Positions 1 to 7,369 of a DNA stretch of 64,000 nt are shown in pieces. The notes under the pieces were generated by a model. The model ran no database searches, was not told where the DNA came from, and worked only from the letters and a program-made list of their open reading frames with translations. The first letter of the stretch is position 1. The number at the start of each line of letters is the position of its first letter. A program made the position numbers and the translations under genes. The DNA is from Limiplasma sp034927815 (GTDB lineage: Bacteria; Bacillota; Clostridia; Christensenellales; Aristaeellaceae), in contig JAYFPK010000027.1 in assembly GCA_034927815.1 (NCBI GenBank), positions 13,395 to 77,394 on the forward strand, in the 5' to 3' direction.

Positions 1-515
1 TCGTCCAGGAATCGCACCGCCTGCTCCTGGGCGGAGCCCACCGCCTCCATCAGGCCGGGGGTGGAAAGCAGCGACGCCAGATTCTTGAATTGTTCCGTTT
101 CGTACCCTTGCAAATAGTAATGGTAGGCGAGCCCCGCTTCGTCCAGCGAGAGCGCAAGGCCGATATCTCCGCTGTCCTGGCAAAGGGCGGTCAAGGTTTC
201 CAGGCTATTCACAACATAGATGTTTTTGGTGTCGGTGCGGTAGTGCACCGCTGCCACTTCCTCCCCGCGAACCCTGAGGAGGGCGTCCTCTTTGGCGATG
301 CCGCCGTCACCGGGAAACAGCGTTTCCTCAAGCTCCTGGTACGCCGCCTGGGGCATATCGAAATAATAATACTCCGTGGATTGCACGCTCACGTTCTCCG
401 GCATGACCATGAGCAGCAGCACCAAATACAGCGCGGCCATGGCAACCTCGATATAGAAATAATAGCTGCGGGAAAGGAGGATCAGTTCCCGGCGGACGCT
501 TCTACACAGCTTCAT
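1..515 (-). CDS. ABC-2 type transporter permease, 5' part only (runs off the window)
   Basis: Reading on the minus strand from the ATG at 515, the frame stays open to the window edge. The product starts MKLCRSVRRELILLSRSYYF and has one strong membrane segment at about residues 23-38 (VAMAALYLVLLLMVM), followed by a large extracytoplasmic domain, the usual shape of an ABC-2/YhgE-type exporter subunit. It overlaps the upstream ATPase gene by 14 bases, which suggests translational coupling. Only about 171 codons are present, so the C-terminal membrane bundle is missing here. The substrate cannot be inferred; a multidrug, lipid or peptide exporter is the usual role for this gene order. The family call rests mainly on the context. 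Confidence 0.72.
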   Translation of the reverse strand, partial: MKLCRSVRRELILLSRSYYFYIEVAMAALYLVLLLMVMPENVSVQSTEYYYFDMPQAAYQELEETLFPGDGGIAKEDALLRVRGEEVAAVHYRTDTKNIYVVNSLETLTALCQDSGDIGLALSLDEAGLAYHYYLQGYETEQFKNLASLLSTPGLMEAVGSAQEQAVRFLD

Positions 516-1371
516 CGGAGATAAGCCCCTTTCCGGTCACTTGGATAAAGATCTGCTCCAGGGTGGCTTCCCGGGTATGCATGGTGCGGATAGGGAAGCT
601 GGCAATGATGTGCGCCAGCTCCGCCCTGTCCTTCCCGTCCTCGGTGGATAGGCTTCCGGCGGCGATTTGGCCGTCCTTCACATATTCCACATCCACAAAA
701 TGCTGCCCAAACCGGAGCTTGAGCTCTTTGGGGCTGTCGATGAGCTTGATCTCGCCGTCCACGATGAAGGCAACGCGGTCGCAGAGGTCGTCGGCGATAA
801 ACATGTTGTGGGTGGTGAGGAACACCGTCACGCCCTTTTGGTTCTGATCCTTGATGATCTCCTTGATCTCCTCGGCGATGGCGGGGTCAAGGCCGCTGGT
901 GGGCTCGTCCAGGAACCACAGTTCGGGGTTGTTGAGCATGCTGCGGGCAAAGTTCAGCCGCTGCTTCATCCCCTTGGAAAATGCCCCGGCCTTTTTTTTC
1001 GCGGCTCCCTCCAGCCCCACCAGGGCCAATAGCTCCATGGGGTTCCGGGTGGGCGCGTCGAACAGGCCCGCGTAAAAGCGCAGGTTTTCCAGCGCGGTCA
1101 TTTTGCTGTATAGATTGGCGATTTCAAAGCTGACTCCAATGCGGTTGTACATTGGCAGATGCGGCTTGGCAATATCATACCCCGCAACCTCCACCGCGCC
1201 TTTTTGCAGCGGCAAAAGGCCGGTGATGATGTTCTGCGTGGTGGACTTGCCCGCGCCGGAGGGGCCTAGAAAGCCAAACACCTCGCCCTTGGCGATTTCA
1301 AAGCTGACGCCGTGCACCGCGTACTTCCCGTCCCTGTTGTAGGAGTGGTAGAGGTCCCGCACCTTAATCAT
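502..1371 (-). CDS. ABC transporter ATP-binding protein
   Basis: This 289-residue nucleotide-binding subunit energises the adjacent permease. Visible motifs are Walker A GPSGAGKST near residue 36, an SKGMKQR signature near 132, Walker B LWFLDEP near 151 followed by the D-loop SGLDP, and the switch His in TTHNM. The start is the ATG at 1371: it overlaps the stop of the TetR gene in the string ATGATTAA, and the protein from there begins MIKVRDLYHSYNRDGKYAVH, the normal N-terminus of the fold. The frame is open upstream but that part is TetR code in another phase. The C-terminal 70 residues form the extra domain seen in ABC-2 exporter ATPases. Co-regulation with TetR is inferred from the overlap. 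Confidence 0.9.
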   Translation of the reverse strand: MIKVRDLYHSYNRDGKYAVHGVSFEIAKGEVFGFLGPSGAGKSTTQNIITGLLPLQKGAVEVAGYDIAKPHLPMYNRIGVSFEIANLYSKMTALENLRFYAGLFDAPTRNPMELLALVGLEGAAKKKAGAFSKGMKQRLNFARSMLNNPELWFLDEPTSGLDPAIAEEIKEIIKDQNQKGVTVFLTTHNMFIADDLCDRVAFIVDGEIKLIDSPKELKLRFGQHFVDVEYVKDGQIAAGSLSTEDGKDRAELAHIIASFPIRTMHTREATLEQIFIQVTGKGLISDEAV

Positions 1372-1990
1372 GAATGAACTCCTCCTTGTAGGCCATTTGC
1401 TTAAAGAGGAACGACCAGCGCTTGTATTTCTCCATAAACTCGCCAATGGTGGCGCGCCTGCCCGTTCTTTGCAGCTCGTGGACATATCCGTCCGAAATCA
1501 GCGTCATCATCTGCAAAATCTCCTGGAGGCTGACGCCGGGCTTGAACTTGGATACGTCGATGTTGCGAAAGTAATTGCCGTACAGCTGCGTCAGGGTGTC
1601 CGAAAACCGCTTGTTCAGCGCCGGGCTTACCTCCTCTTTGTTGGAGGAAAAGGCGCGCAGCATAAAATCGAACAGGTAGGGCGCCGCCTCCAGCATCTCC
1701 AGCTTTTTTTGCGCGGCGTATTCGCATATGTCAAAGAAGTCGGTATATAGCGCAAAGTTATCATCCACGACGTACCGGGTGAGCTGCTGGAAGGCGCAGT
1801 CGAACAGAAACAGGTAGAAGGATTTCTTGTTGTGGAAGTAGTAGAACAAGAGTCCCTTGGAGATGCCCGCCAGGCGGCCGATTTCGTCGGTGGATGCGCG
1901 CTTGTATTCGTTTTGGGCAAACACTTCAAAACCGGCGTTGATGATCTTCAGCCGCTTTTCCTTGGAAAGCTCAAAGAACCGTTCATTCAT
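1364..1990 (-). CDS. TetR/AcrR family transcriptional regulator
   Basis: The 208-residue product has an N-terminal TetR helix-turn-helix (about residues 10-55: KRLKIINAGFEVFAQNEYKR, then STDEIGRLAGISKGLLFYYF) and a divergent helical ligand-binding C-terminal part. It is the first gene of an operon with the ABC ATPase and permease, so it most likely represses its own exporter operon and is released by the exported compound. The start at 1990 is preferred over upstream in-frame ATGs because AAAGGGA lies about 10 bases before it. A symmetrical TGACC/GGTCA element between the promoter and the gene is a likely binding site. The inducer is unknown. Confidence 0.88.
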   Translation of the reverse strand: MNERFFELSKEKRLKIINAGFEVFAQNEYKRASTDEIGRLAGISKGLLFYYFHNKKSFYLFLFDCAFQQLTRYVVDDNFALYTDFFDICEYAAQKKLEMLEAAPYLFDFMLRAFSSNKEEVSPALNKRFSDTLTQLYGNYFRNIDVSKFKPGVSLQEILQMMTLISDGYVHELQRTGRRATIGEFMEKYKRWSFLFKQMAYKEEFIHD

Positions 1991-2032
1991 GCCGGACCAC
2001 ATCCCTTTCGCACCGGACAAACCCGCTTGCGT

Positions 2033-2085
2033 TGACCAGTCCGGTCAGCATAGCTAAATTATATGTCGTTGACTATTTTTTTCAA
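2033..2085 (-). promoter_or_regulatory. Promoter and likely TetR operator of the exporter operon
   Basis: On the minus strand, -35 TTGAAA (2080-2085) and -10 TATAAT (2058-2063) are separated by 16 bases. Just downstream, the inverted repeat TGACC-5-GGTCA (2033-2047) sits at the expected transcript start, a good position for repression. The operator assignment to the TetR protein is inference. Confidence 0.7.
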
Positions 2086-2133
2086 GACCCCCTGAAAAAG
2101 TTTTCCACGCAGGCTTGGAACGGGTTTTTCGTA

Positions 2134-2159
2134 CAAAAAAATCCGGCGGCATGCCGGAT
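2134..2159 (-). terminator. Rho-independent terminator of the xylose operon
   Basis: The arms ATCCGGC (2141-2147) and GCCGGAT (2153-2159) enclose five bases. On the minus strand the hairpin is followed by a seven-U run (A-run 2134-2140). It lies downstream of xylB. Confidence 0.85.
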
Positions 2160-2235
2160 TTTGGGGTGGATGCGCCTCTCCGGGCGCCGCGCGCCGCTAT
2201 GCTCTTGGCCCTCTTGTCTCCGCCGCCGGGCCTGC

Positions 2236-3759
2236 TCACAGGCCGGACAGCTCCTCATACTGTTCCTTAAGCGCCGGATACAGCCGGGTGTAGAGTTGAT
2301 AAAAAGGCTCGTAGGCCGCCGCCTGTTCCTGGTGGGGCATGCCCGCGCTTTCCTTGCGGATCACCGCGTCGCAGCCCTGGGGAACGGAGTCGTACACCCC
2401 GCCGGCAACCCCGGCCAGGATCGCCACGCCCAAGGCCGGGCCTTCGCTGCCGGCCAGCGTGGCGGTGGGCAGGCGGAACAGGTCCGCCAGCATCTGCTTC
2501 CACACGGGGCTTTTCGCGCCGCCGCCGCACAGGAGCATTTCCCGGGGGGCAATGCCCACGGAGCGGATGATTTCCATGCAATCCCGCAGGGAGAAGGCTA
2601 CGCCCTCCATCACCGCCCGCAGCATGTGGGCCTTGGTGTGAATGCTGCTCAGGCCAAAGAACGCGCCCCGGGCGTTGGGGTCCAGGTGGGGGGTGCGTTC
2701 CCCCATGAGATAGGGCAGGTACAACAGCCGTTCGCAGCCGATGGGGATGCGGGCGGCTTCTTGGTTCAGCAGCTCGTAGGGGTCCACCCCCAGGCCCTTG
2801 GCGGTTTCCATCTCCGCCCCGCAGAGGTTGTTGCGGAACCATTGCAAGGAGAGCCCCGCCCCCTGGGTGACCCCCATCACGTGCCAGGCCCCGGGCACCG
2901 CGCAGCAGAAGGTGTGGATACGGCCCTTGGGGTCGATGATGGGAGCGCTGGTATGGGCGTACACCACCCCGGAGGTGCCGATGGTGGTGAAGGCCCGGCC
3001 ATCCCGCACGGCGCCGGTGCCTACGGCGGCGGCGGCGTTGTCCCCCGCGCCCCCGGCCACAGGGGTTCCCTGGGCCAGGCCCGTGAGGCTGGCGGCCTGG
3101 GCGTGCACCTGGCCCGTGACCTCCGGGGATTCATAGACCTTGCCCAGCAAGGCCTTGTCGATCTGCAAAATCCCCAGGAGCTCATCGGACCACCCGCGGC
3201 CTTTCACGTCCAAAAGCTGCATGCCGGAGGCGTCGGATACCTCGGTGGCCATCTCTCCCGTGAGCTTGTAGCGGATATAGTCCTTGGGCAAAAGGATGTG
3301 GCGGCACTTCTCATAGAGGTGGGGCTCATGGTGCCGCACCCACAGGATTTTGGAGGCTGTGAAGCCCGTCATGGCCGGGTTGGCGGTGATGCCGATCAGC
3401 TTTTCCGCCCCCACCAGCCGGGTCATTTCCTCGCACTGGGCCCCTGTGCGCTGGTCGCACCAGATGATGGATTTGCGCAGGGGCTCCCCCTGGCCGTCCA
3501 GCATCACCAGGCCGTGCATCTGGCCGGACAGGCCCACCCCCTTGATCTGGGAGGGCTCCACGCCGCTTTGGGCGATCACCGCCCGGCAGGTTTCGCACAC
3601 CGCCTTCCACCAATCCAGGGGGTCCTGCTCCGCCCAGCCGTTGTGGGGCTGGTAGAGGGGATACTCCACGCTATGGGCGGCCACCGCCTCCCCTGTGGGG
3701 CGAAAGAGCACGGTTTTGGTGCCGGAGGTGCCAACGTCGATGCCAAGCAAAAAAGCCAT
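2236..3759 (-). CDS. xylB: Xylulokinase
   Basis: This FGGY-family sugar kinase phosphorylates D-xylulose to xylulose 5-phosphate for entry into the pentose phosphate pathway. Its 507 residues match the usual length. The N-terminal phosphate loop GIDVGTSGTKTVLF starts at residue 6; MHGLV follows near 78, then the catalytic-base region ASGMQLLDVKGRGW and the FGGY C-terminal signature region (GERTPHLDPNARGAFFG and AVMEGVAFSLRDCMEIIR). It follows xylA after 14 bases with a clear AGGAGG before the ATG and ends just before a terminator. Xylulose specificity is inferred from the pairing with xylose isomerase. Confidence 0.96.
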   Translation of the reverse strand: MAFLLGIDVGTSGTKTVLFRPTGEAVAAHSVEYPLYQPHNGWAEQDPLDWWKAVCETCRAVIAQSGVEPSQIKGVGLSGQMHGLVMLDGQGEPLRKSIIWCDQRTGAQCEEMTRLVGAEKLIGITANPAMTGFTASKILWVRHHEPHLYEKCRHILLPKDYIRYKLTGEMATEVSDASGMQLLDVKGRGWSDELLGILQIDKALLGKVYESPEVTGQVHAQAASLTGLAQGTPVAGGAGDNAAAAVGTGAVRDGRAFTTIGTSGVVYAHTSAPIIDPKGRIHTFCCAVPGAWHVMGVTQGAGLSLQWFRNNLCGAEMETAKGLGVDPYELLNQEAARIPIGCERLLYLPYLMGERTPHLDPNARGAFFGLSSIHTKAHMLRAVMEGVAFSLRDCMEIIRSVGIAPREMLLCGGGAKSPVWKQMLADLFRLPTATLAGSEGPALGVAILAGVAGGVYDSVPQGCDAVIRKESAGMPHQEQAAAYEPFYQLYTRLYPALKEQYEELSGL

Positions 3760-3773
3760 GGGGGTCCTCCTTC

Positions 3774-5093
3774 TTAGCCGAAGAGGATGGAGTTAACCAC
3801 GCTTTCCAGCCATTCCTGCTTACCGCTGCCCGGCAGCGCGGGCGCGCCGTTCTTCACCGCGATATCGGACAGCTCCTCCAGGGTGGCCTTGCCGGAGCGG
3901 ATCTTCCGGCCCAGCTCGCTGTCATAGCTGCTATAGCGCTCCTTCACAAAGGCGTCGATGCGGCCGTCCTGGACGAGCTCCGCCGCTTTAAGGAGGCCCA
4001 GGGCAAAGGCGTCCATGCCCAGGATGAAGCTGAGGAACATATCCTCGTGGGTGTAGGAGGGGCGGCGGCTCTTGGCGTCAAAGTTGAAGCCCCCGTTTTT
4101 CAGGCCCCCGGCCTTGAGCACCTCGTACATGCACAGGGTGGTCTCATACACGTTGAAGGGGAATTCGTCCGTATCCCAGCCCAGGAGGTAATCCCCCTGG
4201 TTGGCGTCGATGGAGCCCAGCATGCCGTTGATGGCGGCCACCCGCAAATCGTGCTGGAAGCTGTGCCCCGCCAAGGTGGCGTGGTTGGCCTCGATGTTCA
4301 TTTTGAAATCCTTGTCCAGGCCGTATTGGCGCACAAAGCCGATGGCTGTGGCGGCGTCAAAATCGTATTGGTGCTTCATGGGCTCCTTGGGCTTGGGTTC
4401 GATGTAGAAATCCCCGGTGAAGCCGATGCTCCGGCCATAGTCCACAGCCATGCGCATCAAGGCGGCGATGTTCTCCAGCTCAAACTTCATGTCGGTGTTC
4501 AGCAGGGTCTCATAGCCTTCCCGGCCGCCCCAGAACACATAGCCCTTGCCCCCCAGCTTCACGGTGATGTCCAAAGCCTTCTTGACCTGGCCCGCGGCGT
4601 GGCAGAATACGTCCACGCTGTTGCTGGAGCCCGCGCCGTTCATGAACCGGGGATTGCTGAACATGTTGGCGGTGCCCCAGAGGCATTGGATGCCCGTGGC
4701 CTTCATCTTCTCCAGGATGTAATCGGAGATTTCGTCCAGGCGGCGGTTGGTTTCCTCCAGGGTATCCGCCTCGGGCACCAGGTCCACATCGTGGAAGCAG
4801 AAGTACCGTAGGCCCAGCTTGGCCATGAACTCGAAGCCCGCGTCCACCTTGGCCCGGGCGTGCTCCATGGTGCCCGGCTTCGCGCCGAAGGATTTGTCCG
4901 CCGTACCAGGACCGAACATGTCGCTGCCGGTGGCGCAGAGGTTGTGCCACCAGGCCATGGCAAAGGGCAGGTGCTCCCGCATGGGCTTATCCAGGATCAT
5001 CCGGTCGGGGTCATAATACTTGAAGGCCAGGGGGTTCCTGGACTTGGGGCCTTCATACTTCACGTGGGGGAGATTGGCAAAGATTTCCGGCAT
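3774..5093 (-). CDS. xylA: Xylose isomerase
   Basis: XylA converts D-xylose to D-xylulose using two divalent metal ions in a TIM barrel. The 439-residue length is that of class II enzymes. Hallmarks are YFCFHDVDLVPE near residue 97 (catalytic His and Asp), VFWGGREGYE near 187, the metal ligands in IEPKPKEPMKHQYD and MNIEANHATLAGHSF, and the C-terminal SSYDSELG. AAAGGAGG precedes the ATG at 5093. It lies between the LacI-type regulator (34 bases upstream) and xylB, so the three genes form one operon. Confidence 0.97.
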   Translation of the reverse strand: MPEIFANLPHVKYEGPKSRNPLAFKYYDPDRMILDKPMREHLPFAMAWWHNLCATGSDMFGPGTADKSFGAKPGTMEHARAKVDAGFEFMAKLGLRYFCFHDVDLVPEADTLEETNRRLDEISDYILEKMKATGIQCLWGTANMFSNPRFMNGAGSSNSVDVFCHAAGQVKKALDITVKLGGKGYVFWGGREGYETLLNTDMKFELENIAALMRMAVDYGRSIGFTGDFYIEPKPKEPMKHQYDFDAATAIGFVRQYGLDKDFKMNIEANHATLAGHSFQHDLRVAAINGMLGSIDANQGDYLLGWDTDEFPFNVYETTLCMYEVLKAGGLKNGGFNFDAKSRRPSYTHEDMFLSFILGMDAFALGLLKAAELVQDGRIDAFVKERYSSYDSELGRKIRSGKATLEELSDIAVKNGAPALPGSGKQEWLESVVNSILFG

Positions 5094-5127
5094 GGGCGCT
5101 TCCTCCTTTATGTTGGTTCGTCATACG

Positions 5128-6156
5128 CTACTCGTCCAGGTTTTCCAAAATGCGGATTTGGTTCTCCATGATCCTCCTGTCATAGGCAAGGTCGCCGGAG
5201 AGGAGAATGTCCCTGGCGGCGCAAAGGGAGAGGTAGCCCTGCTGAAAGGGCTGCTGGCAGACCACGGCCTTGAGCAGGCCGCTCTGGATCATGGCCCGGG
5301 TCATGGTGATGTTATCAAAGGCGAAGAGGCGGATGCGCCTCTCCAGCTTCAAATCAAAGATGGCGTCGCACACGCCTTTAAGGCCCGCGGCGATCAGCAT
5401 CAGCGTGTCAATGGCCGGATCGGCCCGCAGCATGGCTTCGGTGGCGGCATAGGCGCTTTCGTCGTCGTCCCTGGCAACACCCCGGGCCGCGATGTGGATG
5501 TGGGGATAGCGCTGGGCCAAACAGCCCTCCAGCCCGTGCAGCCGCTGCCTGTGCCCCAAGATGGTCTCCACGCCGGTGAGGATGCCCAGCCGGGCCTGCC
5601 CTTGGGTGACCAGGCCCATTACCCCCGCGGCCGTACGGCCGCCCTTTTCATAATCGCTGCCCACATAGCAGCGGCGGCGGCTTCCCTCCAGGTCCGTGTT
5701 CACGGTAATGGTGGGGACGCCCCTTTCCGCCAGCTCCGCCACCTTTTCCACAATGCCGGGATGGTCGATGGGATGGAGCACCAGCACGGAGATATCCTCT
5801 TGCATCTCGCCGATCAATTCCAGCTGCCGTTGGGGATCATAGCCCCGCATTTGCGCGACCCTCAGGGTGATGCCGTAATCCGCCAATTCCTCCCCGGCCT
5901 GGGCCACGCCCCGGAGCACCTCGTCAAAGAAGGGGTTGCCCACGCTGGACAAAACCAGGCCCACCACCGGGGCGGCCTTTTGAATCGCCAGGGCCCGCGC
6001 CGCGATGTTCTTGGTATAGCCCGCCTTCTGGAGGGCCGCCAGGATCCTTGCCTCGGTATCCGGGCGCACCTTGCCCCGCCCATTGAGCACCCGGTCCACC
6101 GTGGCGGTGGACACGCCGCACTCAGCGGCAATCTCCCGAATGGTCATCCTCATCAT
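5128..6156 (-). CDS. LacI family transcriptional regulator of the xylose operon
   Basis: The protein (about 342 residues) begins with a LacI-type helix-turn-helix, TIREIAAECGVSTATVDRVL, and a hinge-helix region ending ...NIAARALAIQ. A periplasmic-binding-protein-like sugar-sensing domain follows (PVVGLVLSSVGNPFFDEVLR, VLVLHPIDHPGI, GGRTAAGVMG). Its place as first gene before xylA and xylB suggests control of its own operon in response to xylose or a related sugar; classical Bacillota use a ROK-family XylR instead. Three ATGs are candidates (6156, 6153, 6147); TTAGGATG spacing favours 6153-6156. The start could be off by one to three codons. Confidence 0.9.
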   Translation of the reverse strand: MMRMTIREIAAECGVSTATVDRVLNGRGKVRPDTEARILAALQKAGYTKNIAARALAIQKAAPVVGLVLSSVGNPFFDEVLRGVAQAGEELADYGITLRVAQMRGYDPQRQLELIGEMQEDISVLVLHPIDHPGIVEKVAELAERGVPTITVNTDLEGSRRRCYVGSDYEKGGRTAAGVMGLVTQGQARLGILTGVETILGHRQRLHGLEGCLAQRYPHIHIAARGVARDDDESAYAATEAMLRADPAIDTLMLIAAGLKGVCDAIFDLKLERRIRLFAFDNITMTRAMIQSGLLKAVVCQQPFQQGYLSLCAARDILLSGDLAYDRRIMENQIRILENLDE

Positions 6157-6237
6157 CCTAAGCGCTGTACTATGAAACCCTGGATATGAAGCGTTTCCGC
6201 CCCCGGCCCATCCTTCGTCCAGCTTTTGATATTCACT

Positions 6238-6266
6238 AGTATACTTCATTGGCAAAAGCTTTGCAA
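6238..6266 (-). promoter_or_regulatory. Promoter of the xylose operon with overlapping inverted repeat
   Basis: On the minus strand, -35 TTGCAA (6261-6266) and -10 TATACT (6238-6243) are spaced by 17 bases. The inverted repeat GCAAA-AGC-TTTGC (6252-6264) overlaps the -35 element and spacer, where a bound repressor would block polymerase. Confidence 0.75.
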
Positions 6267-6281
6267 CCCTTTTGCCACCAT

Positions 6282-6299
6282 AATGTGTCCGGACACATT
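6282..6299. promoter_or_regulatory. Perfect 18-bp palindrome, likely LacI-family operator
   Basis: The two half-sites AATGTGTCC and GGACACATT are perfectly complementary with a central CG, the symmetry typical of LacI-family operators. It lies about 16 bases upstream of the -35 of the xylose operon promoter. Binding by the adjacent LacI-type protein is inferred. Confidence 0.65.
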
Positions 6300-6625
6300 C
6301 CTTTGGTGGGCGCATCGGAGAAATGGCCTCCTCCCTTATGAAGTTCTGCTGTATTGTTGGAAAGGGTAAGGCGCATGATTTCAAAAAGGCGGAGTGAGGG
6401 AAGGGCTTTCCCCTGTCCTTCCCTGCCTCCGGGGGGCGAAATCGGAACGCCCCCGGCTCCCTACCATACTCGTTTCCCGTGACAAGAAAGAGAAGGAAGG
6501 CAAGGCAGAGAACATCCTGACCACCACCATCAAAACCCTACCCCCCGCCCAAACCAAAAGCCCTCTCCTTCCCAAAAACAAACCAAAGCCAAAAAGCCCC
6601 GCCCCGCCGTAAATCCAGGGAACTC
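6300..6625. other. Intergenic stretch without recognisable genes
   Basis: Between the xylose promoter and the pgsA promoter I see no convincing coding frame. Short frames exist on both strands but are rich in Pro/Lys or low-complexity codons and lack ribosome sites. Part of the stretch (about 6500-6600) is an A/C-biased tract. Confidence 0.5.
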
Positions 6626-6654
6626 TTGGCAGGGGCCTGGGATCATGATATAAT
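6626..6654 (+). promoter_or_regulatory. Promoter upstream of pgsA
   Basis: The -35 TTGGCA (6626-6631) and -10 TATAAT (6649-6654) are separated by 17 bases. The pgsA start lies 44 bases downstream, preceded by the strong ribosome site AAAGGAGGT (6682-6690). Confidence 0.75.
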
Positions 6655-6697
6655 GAAAAAAGACCTTTGACCAAGGCCCGCAAAGGAGGTTCCTGCG

Positions 6698-7318
6698 GTG
6701 AACGCGAGAGAATACATCAGGAAAAACGCCAATATCCCGAACCTTCTGACGCTGCTTCGGTTGTTGCTGGTGCCGGTGTATGTGGTGCTCTTCGCCAAGG
6801 GACGGAAATACCCCGCTTTGGCCGTGTTTCTGGCGGCCTGCCTCACGGACCTGTTCGACGGCTTTTTGGCCCGCAAGCTCAACCAGATCACCAACTTCGG
6901 GAAGCTGGTGGACCCCTTTGCGGACAAGGTCATGGTGCTTACCGCCATGTTTTCCATGACCATCGGAAATTCCAAAATCCCCCAGGTGATCCCCTGGGAA
7001 GCCACGGTCCTCCTGCTGCTCAAGGAGGCGGTGATGGTGGTGGGCGGCCTCATCATGCTCAAGCACGGCATCGTGGTATACAGCAGCATGATTGGGAAAA
7101 CCGCCCATTGCGTGTTCATCGGCGCTTTGGTGGCAACCTATTTTCACGAATTTTTATCCGGCGCTCTGCCCACCTGGCTCATGAGTCCGGACTTGATTCT
7201 GGTTTGGCTGGCGGTGGCGTTGACCTTGTGCGCCATGGTGTTCTACGTGATCGACAGCATCCGCAAGGCCAGGGCCCTTGGCATCATCGGCCATGCCAAG
7301 GAAAAGGCGCAGCCCTGA
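6698..7318 (+). CDS. pgsA: CDP-diacylglycerol-glycerol-3-phosphate 3-phosphatidyltransferase
   Basis: This integral membrane enzyme makes phosphatidylglycerol phosphate, the committed step to phosphatidylglycerol and cardiolipin. The 206-residue product carries the CDP-alcohol phosphatidyltransferase motif: D..DG..AR followed by G...D...D in TDLFDGFLARKL and FGKLVDPFADK (about residues 48-74), with several hydrophobic segments. The start codon is GTG at 6698, chosen because AAAGGAGGT precedes it by seven bases and the protein then begins MNAREYIRKNANIPNLLTLL as in homologues. The downstream GMP-synthase-like gene follows after 51 bases and may be cotranscribed. It could act on another CDP-alcohol acceptor, but sequence and length fit PgsA. 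Confidence 0.92.
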   Translation: MNAREYIRKNANIPNLLTLLRLLLVPVYVVLFAKGRKYPALAVFLAACLTDLFDGFLARKLNQITNFGKLVDPFADKVMVLTAMFSMTIGNSKIPQVIPWEATVLLLLKEAVMVVGGLIMLKHGIVVYSSMIGKTAHCVFIGALVATYFHEFLSGALPTWLMSPDLILVWLAVALTLCAMVFYVIDSIRKARALGIIGHAKEKAQP

Positions 7319-7369
7319 CCCCGGCGCTGCCAATCCTGCCCTATGGCTTGATGCCCACAGGAGGTTCCC

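Noticed and set aside
2032..3777. Long plus-strand frame opposite xylB
   Set aside because: It is the antisense shadow of a clear FGGY kinase and has no ribosome site or domain.
6381..6683. 100-codon frame upstream of pgsA on the minus strand
   Set aside because: It runs through the pgsA promoter, has no ribosome site and no recognisable domain.
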